Positions 53,860 through 61,449 of a DNA stretch of 64,000 bases are shown in pieces; the first letter of the stretch is position 1; each line of letters opens with the position of its first letter. The position numbers and the translations under genes are program-made. The notes below the pieces were generated by a model. It was not told the origin of the DNA, searched no databases, and worked only from the letters and a program-made list of their open reading frames with translations. The DNA comes from Maritimibacter alkaliphilus HTCC2654. GTDB lineage: Bacteria; Pseudomonadota; Alphaproteobacteria; Rhodobacterales; Rhodobacteraceae. The stretch covers positions 3,171,029-3,235,028 of the forward strand of contig NZ_CH902578.1 in assembly GCF_000152805.1 (NCBI RefSeq). Direction: 5' to 3'.

Positions 53860-54690
53860 ATGATCCGATTGTTCGCCGCCTTCATGGCGTTTTTCGCTGC
53901 GATGCCCGTGGCCGCGGACCCGTCCGAACTGCGCGCGCTGATGACGGCGAACGACAGCAAGGGGTGGGAAGCGGTCGGGCGGCTGAATATCGCGGGCGAG
54001 GCGTTCTGCTCCGGGGCGCTGATTTCGGAAACGCTGGTGCTGACGGCGGCGCACTGCGTCTACAACGCCGATACGGGCGAGCGGTATCCGGCGAACAGCA
54101 TCGAATTTCTCGCAGGCTGGCGCAACGGGCGCGCGGTCGCCTATCGCAGCGTGCGGCGCTACGTCGTGAACGAAGCGTATGACTTCGCGGGTGAGGATAA
54201 CACCCGGCGCGTGGCGAACGACATCGCGCTTCTGGAACTCGATCAGCCGATTCAGAAAACCAACGTGGCCCCCTTTGCCGTGGGCGACTGGCCGCGCAAG
54301 GGCGATGAGGTCGGTGTCGTGTCTTACGCCTTCGACCGGGCCGAGGCCCCGTCGATCCAGGAGACGTGCAAGGTGCTGGGTCGTCAGGGTGGATCGCTGG
54401 TGATGAACTGCGACGTGGATCACGGATCGTCCGGTGCGCCGATCTTCATGATCCAGTGGAACCGCCCGGTGGTGGTGTCGGTGGTGTCGGCCAAGGCAAC
54501 GGCGGGTCGGCTTCCGGTGTCTCTGGGCACCAGCCTGGGCGACACGCTCGACACGCTGAAAGTGGCTCTCGCCAATTCGGACGGCATTTTCGTTCATGTC
54601 GCGGCCCCGACCGAGGGGGCCGCGCCGGTCGTTGTGCGCCGCGATACGGGCGCGGCGTCGACCGCCAAATTCCTGCGTCCGGGCGGCTGA
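53860..54690 (+). CDS. secreted trypsin-like serine protease
   Basis: A 276-residue exported S1-type protease. The signal peptide is MIRLFAAFMAFFAAMPVAA. The triad is His65 (TAAHC), Asp121 (NDIALLELD) and Ser191 in HGSSGAPIF, where the usual GDSGG reads GSSGA. No PDZ domain follows, unlike DegP; a C-terminal tail of about 30 residues looks unstructured. Translation may be controlled by the hairpin that buries its ribosome site. It is followed by the heat-shock hsp20 gene. Target unknown. Confidence 0.9.
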   Translation: MIRLFAAFMAFFAAMPVAADPSELRALMTANDSKGWEAVGRLNIAGEAFCSGALISETLVLTAAHCVYNADTGERYPANSIEFLAGWRNGRAVAYRSVRRYVVNEAYDFAGEDNTRRVANDIALLELDQPIQKTNVAPFAVGDWPRKGDEVGVVSYAFDRAEAPSIQETCKVLGRQGGSLVMNCDVDHGSSGAPIFMIQWNRPVVVSVVSAKATAGRLPVSLGTSLGDTLDTLKVALANSDGIFVHVAAPTEGAAPVVVRRDTGAASTAKFLRPGG

Positions 54691-54711
54691 TCCGGAACCG
54701 TTCGCGCGGGT

Positions 54712-54739
54712 CTTGAAACCCCGAAAATCTTCCCCATCT
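54712..54739 (+). promoter_or_regulatory. sigma-32 (RpoH)-type heat-shock promoter of hsp20
   Basis: CTTGAAA (54712-54718), a 13-base spacer and CCCCATCT (54732-54739) match the RpoH consensus closely. Transcription should start near 54746, giving a leader of about 80 bases before the ATG. Confidence 0.85.
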
Positions 54740-54745
54740 GACTAT

Positions 54746-54831
54746 CACGGGCGCCGATGACCGGGTCCGTATTCCCGCCTGTCCCCTTGGGAAGGCTCAA
54801 CATTGTTATTGCTCAGATGAGGATGACCATG
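54746..54831 (+). ncRNA. ROSE-like RNA thermometer in the hsp20 leader
   Basis: The last hairpin pairs 54801-54813 with 54820-54831. AUUGCU (54808-54813) pairs with AGGAU (54820-54824) with one bulged G (54811), the UYGCU hallmark of ROSE elements. The stem also takes in the start codon (CAU 54801-54803 with AUG 54829-54831). Smaller upstream hairpins (CCTT/AAGG, CGGG/CCCG) fit the usual multi-stem layout. The whole-leader structure is inferred. Confidence 0.7.
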
Positions 54832-55284
54832 CGTACGATCGATATGCAGCCGCTCTACCGTGCCACCGTCGGTTTCGACCAGATTGCCGACCTGATGGAC
54901 CGGGTATTCACCAACGACGTGAGCCGCGAGAGCTACCCCCCTTACAACATCGAAAAGACCGCCGACGACGGCTGGCGTATCTCGGTGGCCGTGGCCGGCT
55001 TCACCGATGAGGAGCTGGGCGTCGAGGTGAAGGAAAAGTCGCTCGTGATCTCGGCGAAAAAGGCCGAGGACGGCGAGCAGAAGACCTACCTCCATCGCGG
55101 CATCGCGACCCGCGCGTTCGAGCGCCGCTTCCATCTTGCCGACCACGTCCGCGTGACGGGCGCCGTGCATGAGAACGGCATGCTCCACGTCGATCTTGTG
55201 CGCGAAGTGCCGGAAGCACTGAAGCCGCGCCGGATCGAAATCGCGAAGGCGAACGACATCGAGGCGAAAGCCATCGAGGCCTGA
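54829..55284 (+). CDS. small heat-shock protein Hsp20
   Basis: An alpha-crystallin-domain chaperone of 151 residues that holds unfolding proteins during heat stress. The domain runs from about YPPYNIEKTADDGWRISVAV (residue 37) to GMLHVDLVREVP, with AFERRFHLADHVRVTGA before the final strand, and IEI in the tail as the oligomerisation motif. The ATG at 54829 is chosen because it gives the usual MRTIDMQPLYRATVGFD start and because the leader hairpin ends there. Control is by sigma-32 and probably by an RNA thermometer. Confidence 0.94.
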   Translation: MRTIDMQPLYRATVGFDQIADLMDRVFTNDVSRESYPPYNIEKTADDGWRISVAVAGFTDEELGVEVKEKSLVISAKKAEDGEQKTYLHRGIATRAFERRFHLADHVRVTGAVHENGMLHVDLVREVPEALKPRRIEIAKANDIEAKAIEA

Positions 55285-55309
55285 TCCCGGGCCACATCCA
55301 AAGGTGCAG

Positions 55310-55340
55310 ACGCGCGGGTTTCGGCCCGCGCGTTTTTCTT
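55310..55340 (+). terminator. intrinsic terminator of hsp20
   Basis: A 9-bp stem, ACGCGCGGG (55310-55318) with CCCGCGCGT (55325-55333), has a 6-base loop and a following run TTTTCTTTG. A good terminator 26 bases after the hsp20 stop. Confidence 0.9.
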
Positions 55341-55449
55341 TGCGTCGGGTTTGTTTCAAAAACGCCGCGTTCCGACGACGGTTAGTCACCCATCTTTAAC
55401 GCGACCCCGGCCATACCCATCCTGCGTGACTATTTTGAGGAGTGGGGTA

Positions 55450-55968
55450 ATGCCATTTGAAAACGCAGGTTTGATCCGGGCGTGCCTGAGCGATCTGTAT
55501 TCGGTCCGGATCGAATTTTCCCGCCGGTTCTACGACCGGTTCTTTGAACAGGTGCCGGAAGCGCGTCGCCTGTTCGTCCACAATCAGGACAAGCAGGCGC
55601 TGATGCTGTATGCCGCCGTCGCGATGACCATGCGTGGTATGGAATCCGGTCGCGATCTGGATGGGGAGCTGATCGAGTTCGGCAAACGCCATGCGCGGCT
55701 GGGTGTGAAGCAGGATATGTTCCCGATCTTTGGCTCGACCTTTCTGGAAACGCTGATCGAATACCTGCCGCATCACGACCATCCCAAGATCGCGAAGGCG
55801 TGGTGGGGCGGTTTCACGGATATGTCCACGCCGATCATCGCCGGCATGATCGCCGAACAGGAGGAGATGATGGCGGACAAGAAGTTGTTCAGGAAAGAAG
55901 CCGAAGAATCCGCGGTCATCCGCCTTGGACGCCGGATGGAGGCGACGATGGACCTTCGGCTGCACTGA
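55450..55968 (+). CDS. bacterial globin
   Basis: A single-domain globin of 172 residues. The helical pattern and proximal histidine in FGKRHARLGV (His81) match bacterial hemoglobins of the flavohemoglobin/Vitreoscilla type, but no reductase domain follows. The conserved Tyr of the B helix is replaced in context by FYDRFFEQVPEARRLF. GAGGAG lies 7 bases before the ATG. It may bind oxygen or nitric oxide or sense a ligand. No NO- or oxygen-sensor box was found upstream. Confidence 0.82.
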   Translation: MPFENAGLIRACLSDLYSVRIEFSRRFYDRFFEQVPEARRLFVHNQDKQALMLYAAVAMTMRGMESGRDLDGELIEFGKRHARLGVKQDMFPIFGSTFLETLIEYLPHHDHPKIAKAWWGGFTDMSTPIIAGMIAEQEEMMADKKLFRKEAEESAVIRLGRRMEATMDLRLH

Positions 55969-55975
55969 AACGAAA

Positions 55976-55998
55976 CGAGCGGGGCAAAACCCCGCTCG
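55976..55998. terminator. weak hairpin after the globin gene
   Basis: A 9-bp stem, CGAGCGGGG with CCCCGCTCG, has a 5-base CAAAA loop in the convergent gap before gabD. No T-run follows on either strand. It may protect 3' ends more than terminate. Confidence 0.4.
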
Positions 55999-56150
55999 GT
56001 CTCCATGGCCGCACCTACGACCGCGTCATGCGCGGGCCAATTCACCGAACGGGCCGCGCAGGCTTCAATTGAAGTGGCCCGCGTGCCGCCCCGACCAAAG
56101 CCGGGACGCCGCGCCCTTTGCGTCTCGGGTTCCCGGACCGCGCAGAAGCC

Positions 56151-57629
56151 TTAGACGGACATGCAGATGTATTTCAGTTCGAGGAAATCCTCGATCCCGT
56201 GCTTCGATCCTTCGCGGCCAAGCCCGGACTGCTTCACACCGCCGAACGGGGCGACCTCGGTCGAGATGATGCCTGTGTTCACCCCGACGATGCCGTATTC
56301 CAGCGCCTCGGCCACCTTGTAGACCCGGCTGAGATCGCGGGCGTAGAAATAGCTGGCGAGGCCGAAGATGGTATCGTTCGCCTTCTGGATCACATCGGCC
56401 TCGTCGGTGAAACGGAAGAGCGGGGCGAACGGCCCGAACGTCTCGTCGGTCGCGCATGCCATGTCCTGCGTCGCGTTCTTGACGATGGTCGGTTGATAGA
56501 ACAGCCCACCCAGATCGTGCGGCGTGCCGCCGAGGATGATCTCACCGCCCTTGGCGACCGCGTCGTTCTGGTGCTCCTCCACCTTCTCGACCGCCTTCGA
56601 TGTGATGAGGGGGCCGAGGTCGGTCTCCGGGTCCAGCCCGTCGCCCACCTTGAGTTTGGCGACGGCAGCCGCGAATTTTTCGGCGAAGGCGTCATAAACC
56701 CCGTCCTGCACGTAGATCCGGTTGGCGCAGACACAGGTCTGGCCGTTGTTTCTGAACTTGCAGGCGATGGCGCCCTGAACCGCTTCATCGAGGTCCGCGT
56801 CGTCGAACACGATGAAGGGCGCGTTGCCGCCCAGCTCCATCGAGCATTTCATGACCTGATCGGCGGCTTGGGCCAGAAGGATGCGCCCGACGCCCGTCGA
56901 TCCGGTAAAGGTCAGCTTCCGCACGGTCGGGTTCTCGCAGAACTCCTTGCCGATGTCGGACGAGCGCGACGAGGTGACGACGCTGAACAGCCCCGCCGGA
57001 ATGCCCGCACGTTCGGCCAGCACGGCGAGGGCGAGTGCGGACAGAGGCGTTTCACCCGCCGGTTTGGCCACGAAACCGCAGCCTGCGGCAAGCGCCGGGC
57101 CGCATTTCCGCGTAATCATGGCATTGGGGAAGTTCCACGGCGTGATCGAGCCGACGACGCCCACCGGCTGACGAATGACCATAAGGCGCTTGTCCGGCTG
57201 ATGGCCGGGGATCGTCTCGCCATAGATGCGCTTGCCCTCTTCGGCGAACCACTCGATGAAGGACGCGCCATAGGCGATCTCGCCCTTGGCCTCGGTGATC
57301 GCCTTGCCCATCTCCGCCGACAGGATCGCGCCCAGATCCTCCTGGTTCTCCATCATCAGGTTGAACCATGTGCGCAGGATGTTCGCGCGTTCCTTCGCCG
57401 TCATCGCCCGCCATCCGGCTTGCGCCGCCTCAGCCGCCGCGATGGCGCGCGCGGTCTCGGCCCGGCCCAGATCGGGGACGGTGCAGATCACATCGCCCCG
57501 CGCGGGGTTCGTGACTTGGAATGTGGCGCCATCATCGGCGTCGATCCATTCCCCGGCGACATAGGCTTTGGTCGCCAGAAGCGAGGGGTCTTTCAGAAGT
57601 CCGGCCAGATCGGTGGTGTCGCGCGGCAT
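56151..57629 (-). CDS. gabD: succinate-semialdehyde dehydrogenase
   Basis: An NAD(P)-dependent aldehyde dehydrogenase of 492 residues, closest to GabD. Motifs are TFTGSTGVGR, LELGGNAPFIVFDDAD-type ELGGNAPF with the catalytic Glu, and NNGQTCVCANR with the catalytic Cys. The final GREGSKHGIEDFLELKYIC is typical of GabD. It would oxidise succinic semialdehyde to succinate, for example after GABA transamination; no gabT is nearby. Upstream palindromes at 57645-57676 may be its operator. Confidence 0.92.
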   Translation of the reverse strand: MPRDTTDLAGLLKDPSLLATKAYVAGEWIDADDGATFQVTNPARGDVICTVPDLGRAETARAIAAAEAAQAGWRAMTAKERANILRTWFNLMMENQEDLGAILSAEMGKAITEAKGEIAYGASFIEWFAEEGKRIYGETIPGHQPDKRLMVIRQPVGVVGSITPWNFPNAMITRKCGPALAAGCGFVAKPAGETPLSALALAVLAERAGIPAGLFSVVTSSRSSDIGKEFCENPTVRKLTFTGSTGVGRILLAQAADQVMKCSMELGGNAPFIVFDDADLDEAVQGAIACKFRNNGQTCVCANRIYVQDGVYDAFAEKFAAAVAKLKVGDGLDPETDLGPLITSKAVEKVEEHQNDAVAKGGEIILGGTPHDLGGLFYQPTIVKNATQDMACATDETFGPFAPLFRFTDEADVIQKANDTIFGLASYFYARDLSRVYKVAEALEYGIVGVNTGIISTEVAPFGGVKQSGLGREGSKHGIEDFLELKYICMSV

Positions 57630-57644
57630 GGCATCCTCCAGTGC

Positions 57645-57676
57645 TTAACGTGTTAATTGTATCGCTCTAAAGCGAA
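57645..57676. promoter_or_regulatory. candidate operator upstream of gabD
   Basis: TTAAC-GT-GTTAA (57645-57656) and CGCT-N4-AGCG shortly after are two short dyads 15-45 bases upstream of the gabD ATG on the minus strand. They fit a dimeric repressor. The regulator is not in the window. Confidence 0.4.
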
Positions 57677-57716
57677 ACGGGGCCTTTGGCAACGCAAGCC
57701 GATCCGGACGCGTAGC

Positions 57717-58271
57717 TCAACCCCCGAAGTCTTCGAGCGCCTCGAAGTCCATGGTTTCGAGGACGGAGAGTACGAGCTCCCGTTCGCCGCCCTCGGCCCG
57801 GATCAGAATGCGACCGTCGATCAGCCCGGTGATCTCGTCGTCGTCGACGATGAATTTCTCCCGCCCGATCCGCTCGACCTTCATCCCCAGAAGGGCCGCG
57901 TTCTGGAGCATCCCGCCGAATGCGGTGACCATCGGGTTGTCGACCATGATCGAGATCGAGAATTCGTCGGACCCGTTGGAATAGGTGCCCTCGGTCCCGA
58001 CGCCGCCTCCCAGCATCGCCATTCCCGTGCCGACGTCCGTGTCGACCTCGACCGTATAGCCCGCGGGCGGCTCCGGCAGGAACTGCTCCAGCGCGGTCGT
58101 CTTCATCGCCCGCATCAACGACTTGGCGTAGTCCAGTTCCTCGATGGCATAGTCGATATCGCCCTCCTCATAGGCCTGAAGGGCCGAGGACAGGGTGTCG
58201 GTCACTTCATCGGCAAGAAGCGGGGTCGCGGCAAGGGAAAGGGCGGCGGCGAACGCGGCGATACGGGTCAT
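57717..58271 (-). CDS. secreted protein of unknown function
   Basis: A 184-residue protein with signal peptide MTRIAAFAAALSLAATPLLA. The mature part has a helical N-terminal repeat-like region (DTLSSALQAYEEGDIDYAIEELDYA) and a C-terminal beta-rich half with DNPMVTAFGGMLQNA. The ATG at 58271 is favoured over an upstream one because the signal peptide starts there and AGGAC precedes it. No close family is recognised. Probably periplasmic. Confidence 0.8.
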   Translation of the reverse strand: MTRIAAFAAALSLAATPLLADEVTDTLSSALQAYEEGDIDYAIEELDYAKSLMRAMKTTALEQFLPEPPAGYTVEVDTDVGTGMAMLGGGVGTEGTYSNGSDEFSISIMVDNPMVTAFGGMLQNAALLGMKVERIGREKFIVDDDEITGLIDGRILIRAEGGERELVLSVLETMDFEALEDFGG

Positions 58272-58330
58272 GGTGTCCTCCGAATGACTGGCTGAAATCG
58301 CGAGGAGTGTCGGCGCATATCGGCGTCCGG

Positions 58331-59323
58331 TCAATCGCCGCCGAAACGCGCGGCCCAGGTGGGCATCACGTCGCCCGGTTGCGCGGAGGCGGTATAGACC
58401 GCCCGCGCAATGGCACGGGCAAGACAGGTGGCGGCCGCATGACCGATGTGCATCAAGTCGATGTCGGGACTTGCAAGCGCGCGCGCGCCGGTGGCGGCGG
58501 CGAAGACGAGGTCACCGTCATGCGGCGTGTGGCTCGGGTGGATCGCGCGCGCCATTCCGTCGTGGGCCGCCGTCGCCATGCGGGTGGCCTGCGCCTGTGT
58601 CAGGGCCGCGTCCGTGGCCACGATGGCGATGGTCGTTGCCGTTCGGGGGGTCAGCTTCGTGACTGGCGTTTCGCCCGGGTCGAAACCGGTGACAGGTCCG
58701 CGCGCCCCGAACTCACCGTCGAATTCCCAGGGGCTGGCCCAGAACTGGCCCTGTGGCCCCACGACACCGCCCACCGGGTTCGCCGCGACCAGCGCCCCGA
58801 CCGTCACCCCGTTGTCCAGCACGAGCGAGGCAGACCCGAGCCCGCCTTTCAGGTCCGCCGTCAAGGCCCCGGTGCCCGCGCCTTCGCTGCCCAGAGAGAA
58901 GTCCTCGCGTGCGGCCTCATACGCTGCGCGCCCTAGCGCCTTGTAAGGGTTCTCGCCCCAATCCTTGTCTCCGCCATTGATGAGGTCGAACAGGATCGCG
59001 CCCGGAACGATCGGCACGTTCACCGGCCCGACGAAGAACCCGCGCCCTGCCGTGCGCAGCGCATCCGCCACGCCTGAAGCCGCATCCAGCCCGAAAGCAG
59101 AGCCACCCGATAGCACAAGCGCGTCGACCTCCTGCACCGTCTTGTCGGGGGCGAGCAGGTCTGTCTCCCGCGTGCCCGGCGCCCCGCCCATGACATGCAC
59201 GCCCGCGACGAAGGGCGTGTCGCCCACCAGCACCGTCGACCCGGTCTTGATCGTGGCGTCGGAGGCGTTGCCGACCCTCAGGCCCGCCACGTCGGTAATC
59301 AGGTTTCGCGCTCCGGGTCGCAT
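58331..59323 (-). CDS. P1-family (DmpA-like) peptidase
   Basis: A 330-residue N-terminal-nucleophile hydrolase of the DmpA/L-aminopeptidase D-esterase group. Family motifs are NLITDVAGLRVGNA, VMGGAPGTRETDLL, VDALVLSGGSAFGLDAASGV, and DNGVTVGALVAANPVG around the expected self-cleavage site. DmpA-like enzymes cut themselves before a Ser or Thr; the candidate here is Thr in GVTVGAL. The start codon lies 9 bases after a dispersed repeat that supplies its ribosome site. Substrates are unknown. Confidence 0.88.
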   Translation of the reverse strand: MRPGARNLITDVAGLRVGNASDATIKTGSTVLVGDTPFVAGVHVMGGAPGTRETDLLAPDKTVQEVDALVLSGGSAFGLDAASGVADALRTAGRGFFVGPVNVPIVPGAILFDLINGGDKDWGENPYKALGRAAYEAAREDFSLGSEGAGTGALTADLKGGLGSASLVLDNGVTVGALVAANPVGGVVGPQGQFWASPWEFDGEFGARGPVTGFDPGETPVTKLTPRTATTIAIVATDAALTQAQATRMATAAHDGMARAIHPSHTPHDGDLVFAAATGARALASPDIDLMHIGHAAATCLARAIARAVYTASAQPGDVMPTWAARFGGD

Positions 59324-59331
59324 CGCCGCCC

Positions 59332-59380
59332 CTTCTCTGTTTCAAAAAACCTCACGGGGGTCCGGGGGTGTGAAACCCCC
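59332..59380 (-). repeat. dispersed intercistronic repeat, copy 2 (inverted)
   Basis: Same element as at 51314-51360 on the opposite strand: GGGGG/CCCCC hairpin, C-run, then GAGGTTTTTTGAAACAG and AGAAG just before the peptidase gene. The 3' 22 bases match copy 1 exactly while the hairpin loop differs, the pattern of a repeated element under structural constraint. Confidence 0.75.
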
Positions 59381-59403
59381 GGCCCGTGCCACGGGCGTTG
59401 CCC

Positions 59404-60144
59404 TCAGATACAGCGCCCGCCGTCCACTTCCATCGCGACCCCTGTGACCATGCTGGCCTCGTCCGAACACAGGAAGCAGGCGGCGTTGCCCATGTCTTCG
59501 GGCGTCGAAAAGCGGCCCAGCGGGATCGTGGACACGAACTTGGCGCGCATCTCGGGCGTATCCTCGCCCATGAACGACTTGAGGAGCGGGGTTTCACCGG
59601 CCACGGGGGCCAACGCGTTCACGCGGATGCCGAAGGGGGCCAGTTCCACCGCCATGGTCTTGGTCGCCGTGATCATCCAGCCTTTCGAGGCGTTGTACCA
59701 GTTCAGGTTCGGGCGCGGGCTGAGACCTGCGGTCGAGGCGATGTTGAGGATCGCGCCCTTGCCCGCCGCCTTCATGTCGGGGACGAAAGCGCGGGCCATG
59801 AGGTAGACCGATTTCGCGTTCACCGTGAGCACGCGGTCGAATTCGTCCTCGGTGACCTCTTCCATCGGTTTCGGAAGATGGGTGACGCCCGCGTTGTTCA
59901 CGAGGATGTCGATATCCCCCAGCGCCGCTTTCACGTCCCGCGCGAAGGCTTCGACCGACGCGGCTTTGCCCACGTCCACGGACAGGGCGACCCCGCCCAC
60001 TTCTTCCGCGATCGTCTGCGCGGCGTCGAGGTTGATATCTGCCACGCAGACCTTCGCGCCTTCGGCTGCGAATTTGCGCACGATGCCCGCGCCGAAGCCC
60101 GAACCGCCGCCGGTCACGATCGCTGTCTTGTCTTGAAGCCGCAT
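59404..60144 (-). CDS. short-chain dehydrogenase/reductase
   Basis: A classical SDR of 246 residues. It has TGGGSGFG (residues 12-19), NNAG near 86, NIASTAG, the catalytic YNASKGW, and the C-terminal GVAMEVDGGRC. It is close to the 3-ketoacyl reductase/glucose dehydrogenase subgroup. The gene before it on the same strand is a DNA glycosylase, so no pathway is implied. Substrate unassigned. Confidence 0.9.
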   Translation of the reverse strand: MRLQDKTAIVTGGGSGFGAGIVRKFAAEGAKVCVADINLDAAQTIAEEVGGVALSVDVGKAASVEAFARDVKAALGDIDILVNNAGVTHLPKPMEEVTEDEFDRVLTVNAKSVYLMARAFVPDMKAAGKGAILNIASTAGLSPRPNLNWYNASKGWMITATKTMAVELAPFGIRVNALAPVAGETPLLKSFMGEDTPEMRAKFVSTIPLGRFSTPEDMGNAACFLCSDEASMVTGVAMEVDGGRCI

Positions 60145-60180
60145 GGTCCTCTCCCAATTTTGCCGCGAGACTGACGCAGG

Positions 60181-61338
60181 TCAGGGGCGGGGGCAAGTCC
60201 ACGTGACGCCTGCCTGGCCGCCGAACCGCGCGAAGCGGTCGAGCTCCGCGTCGAGCCGTGCGGTGCGCCCTGCGCCCCAGCGCACACTAGGCTCGGGCCA
60301 GAAGCCCGTGACGGTAAGCATGCCCGAGGCCTTGTCCGCCTTCACCTCCGTCCGCCCGACGAACCGGTCGCCTTCGAGCAGGGGATAGACGTAGTATCCG
60401 TAGACACGTTTGGCCTGCGGCACGAACATCTCGTTTCGGTAGTGAAAGCCGAACAGACGTTCGGTACGGGCGCGGTCGCGAAACGCGGGGTCGAACGGGT
60501 TCACGATACGGATGCGGGTGGTCGGGTCGGCCAGATCGGGCAGGCGGGCGAGGTGCTCGGGATGCGCAAAGGATCGGGCCACCGTGCCGTCCGCCGCCTC
60601 GACCTCGACCGGGACGAGGTCGGCGCGCTCGGTCCAGTCACGAGCCTCGGCGGGGCCTGTCGCATCCCAGTAGCGGTTGAGTTCGCTTGCGTTGGCCAGC
60701 CCGAGCCGCGCCATGGCCGCGTCATGCAATGCGCCGGCCTGTTCGGCCTCGCTCCGCCCGTGGTCGATCCCGCCCAAGACGCGGTCGCCCAGATCGTAGA
60801 ACTTGACGAAATTTTCCCGGTGGCAGGTGGCGAGGTCGCCCGCATACCACATCTGGTCCAGCGCCTTTTTGTGCGGCGGGCGCGCCCACATTTCCCGGCT
60901 TTCGACCTTGGTGTCGAAGGCATGGGTGGACAGGGCCCCCTCCTCGGCGATGCGGGCGCGGATCGCGTCGATCTCGCCACGTGCGAGTCCTGACTGATAC
61001 CACGCGCCGCGCGCGGCCTTCGCGCCGAGCCTGCGAAACTGGCGGTGCCAGTCAGGCAACACCTCGCGCGGAATGAGCGAGGCGTCGTGGGTGAAATGTT
61101 CGAACAGCTCTCGCCGTGCCAGATGTCGCCAGACCCGGCCTTCGCGATAGGTGTGGGCGCGGCTCCAGAGGATGTGGTCATGGGCGCGGACCACGTTTCG
61201 GATCGTGTCGATCTGGAGAAAGCCAAGGTCGCGGATGATCGCCATCACGTCCGGCGCCCGTGTCGGCGCGTCGAGCAGGCCGTGGGCCGCGAGCCAGAGG
61301 CGGCGGGCGTCGCGGTTCGTCAGGCGTGTTGCGATCAC
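60181..61338 (-). CDS. YcaQ/AlkZ-like DNA glycosylase (winged-helix)
   Basis: A 385-residue HTH_42-family DNA glycosylase. YcaQ-type enzymes unhook interstrand crosslinks and remove alkylated purines. The catalytic motif is seen as FLQIDTIRNV near residue 36 (Gln-x-Asp, as in YcaQ rather than the Gln-x-Gln of AlkZ), followed by VRAHDHILWSR. The C-terminal RLFGFHYRNEMFVPQAKRVYGYYVYP is typical of the family. No toxin or alkylation gene is nearby. Confidence 0.9.
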   Translation of the reverse strand: MIATRLTNRDARRLWLAAHGLLDAPTRAPDVMAIIRDLGFLQIDTIRNVVRAHDHILWSRAHTYREGRVWRHLARRELFEHFTHDASLIPREVLPDWHRQFRRLGAKAARGAWYQSGLARGEIDAIRARIAEEGALSTHAFDTKVESREMWARPPHKKALDQMWYAGDLATCHRENFVKFYDLGDRVLGGIDHGRSEAEQAGALHDAAMARLGLANASELNRYWDATGPAEARDWTERADLVPVEVEAADGTVARSFAHPEHLARLPDLADPTTRIRIVNPFDPAFRDRARTERLFGFHYRNEMFVPQAKRVYGYYVYPLLEGDRFVGRTEVKADKASGMLTVTGFWPEPSVRWGAGRTARLDAELDRFARFGGQAGVTWTCPRP

Positions 61339-61449
61339 GGGGCTTTCGCCTTCTGGCGCGGGCGATCCTTTGGAGCAGGTGCTGTCTGCCCCAAATCCCC
61401 ACCGGCGTAATCGTGGACCGATAAAGAGCCGCGGGGCGTGTGCAGAGTA

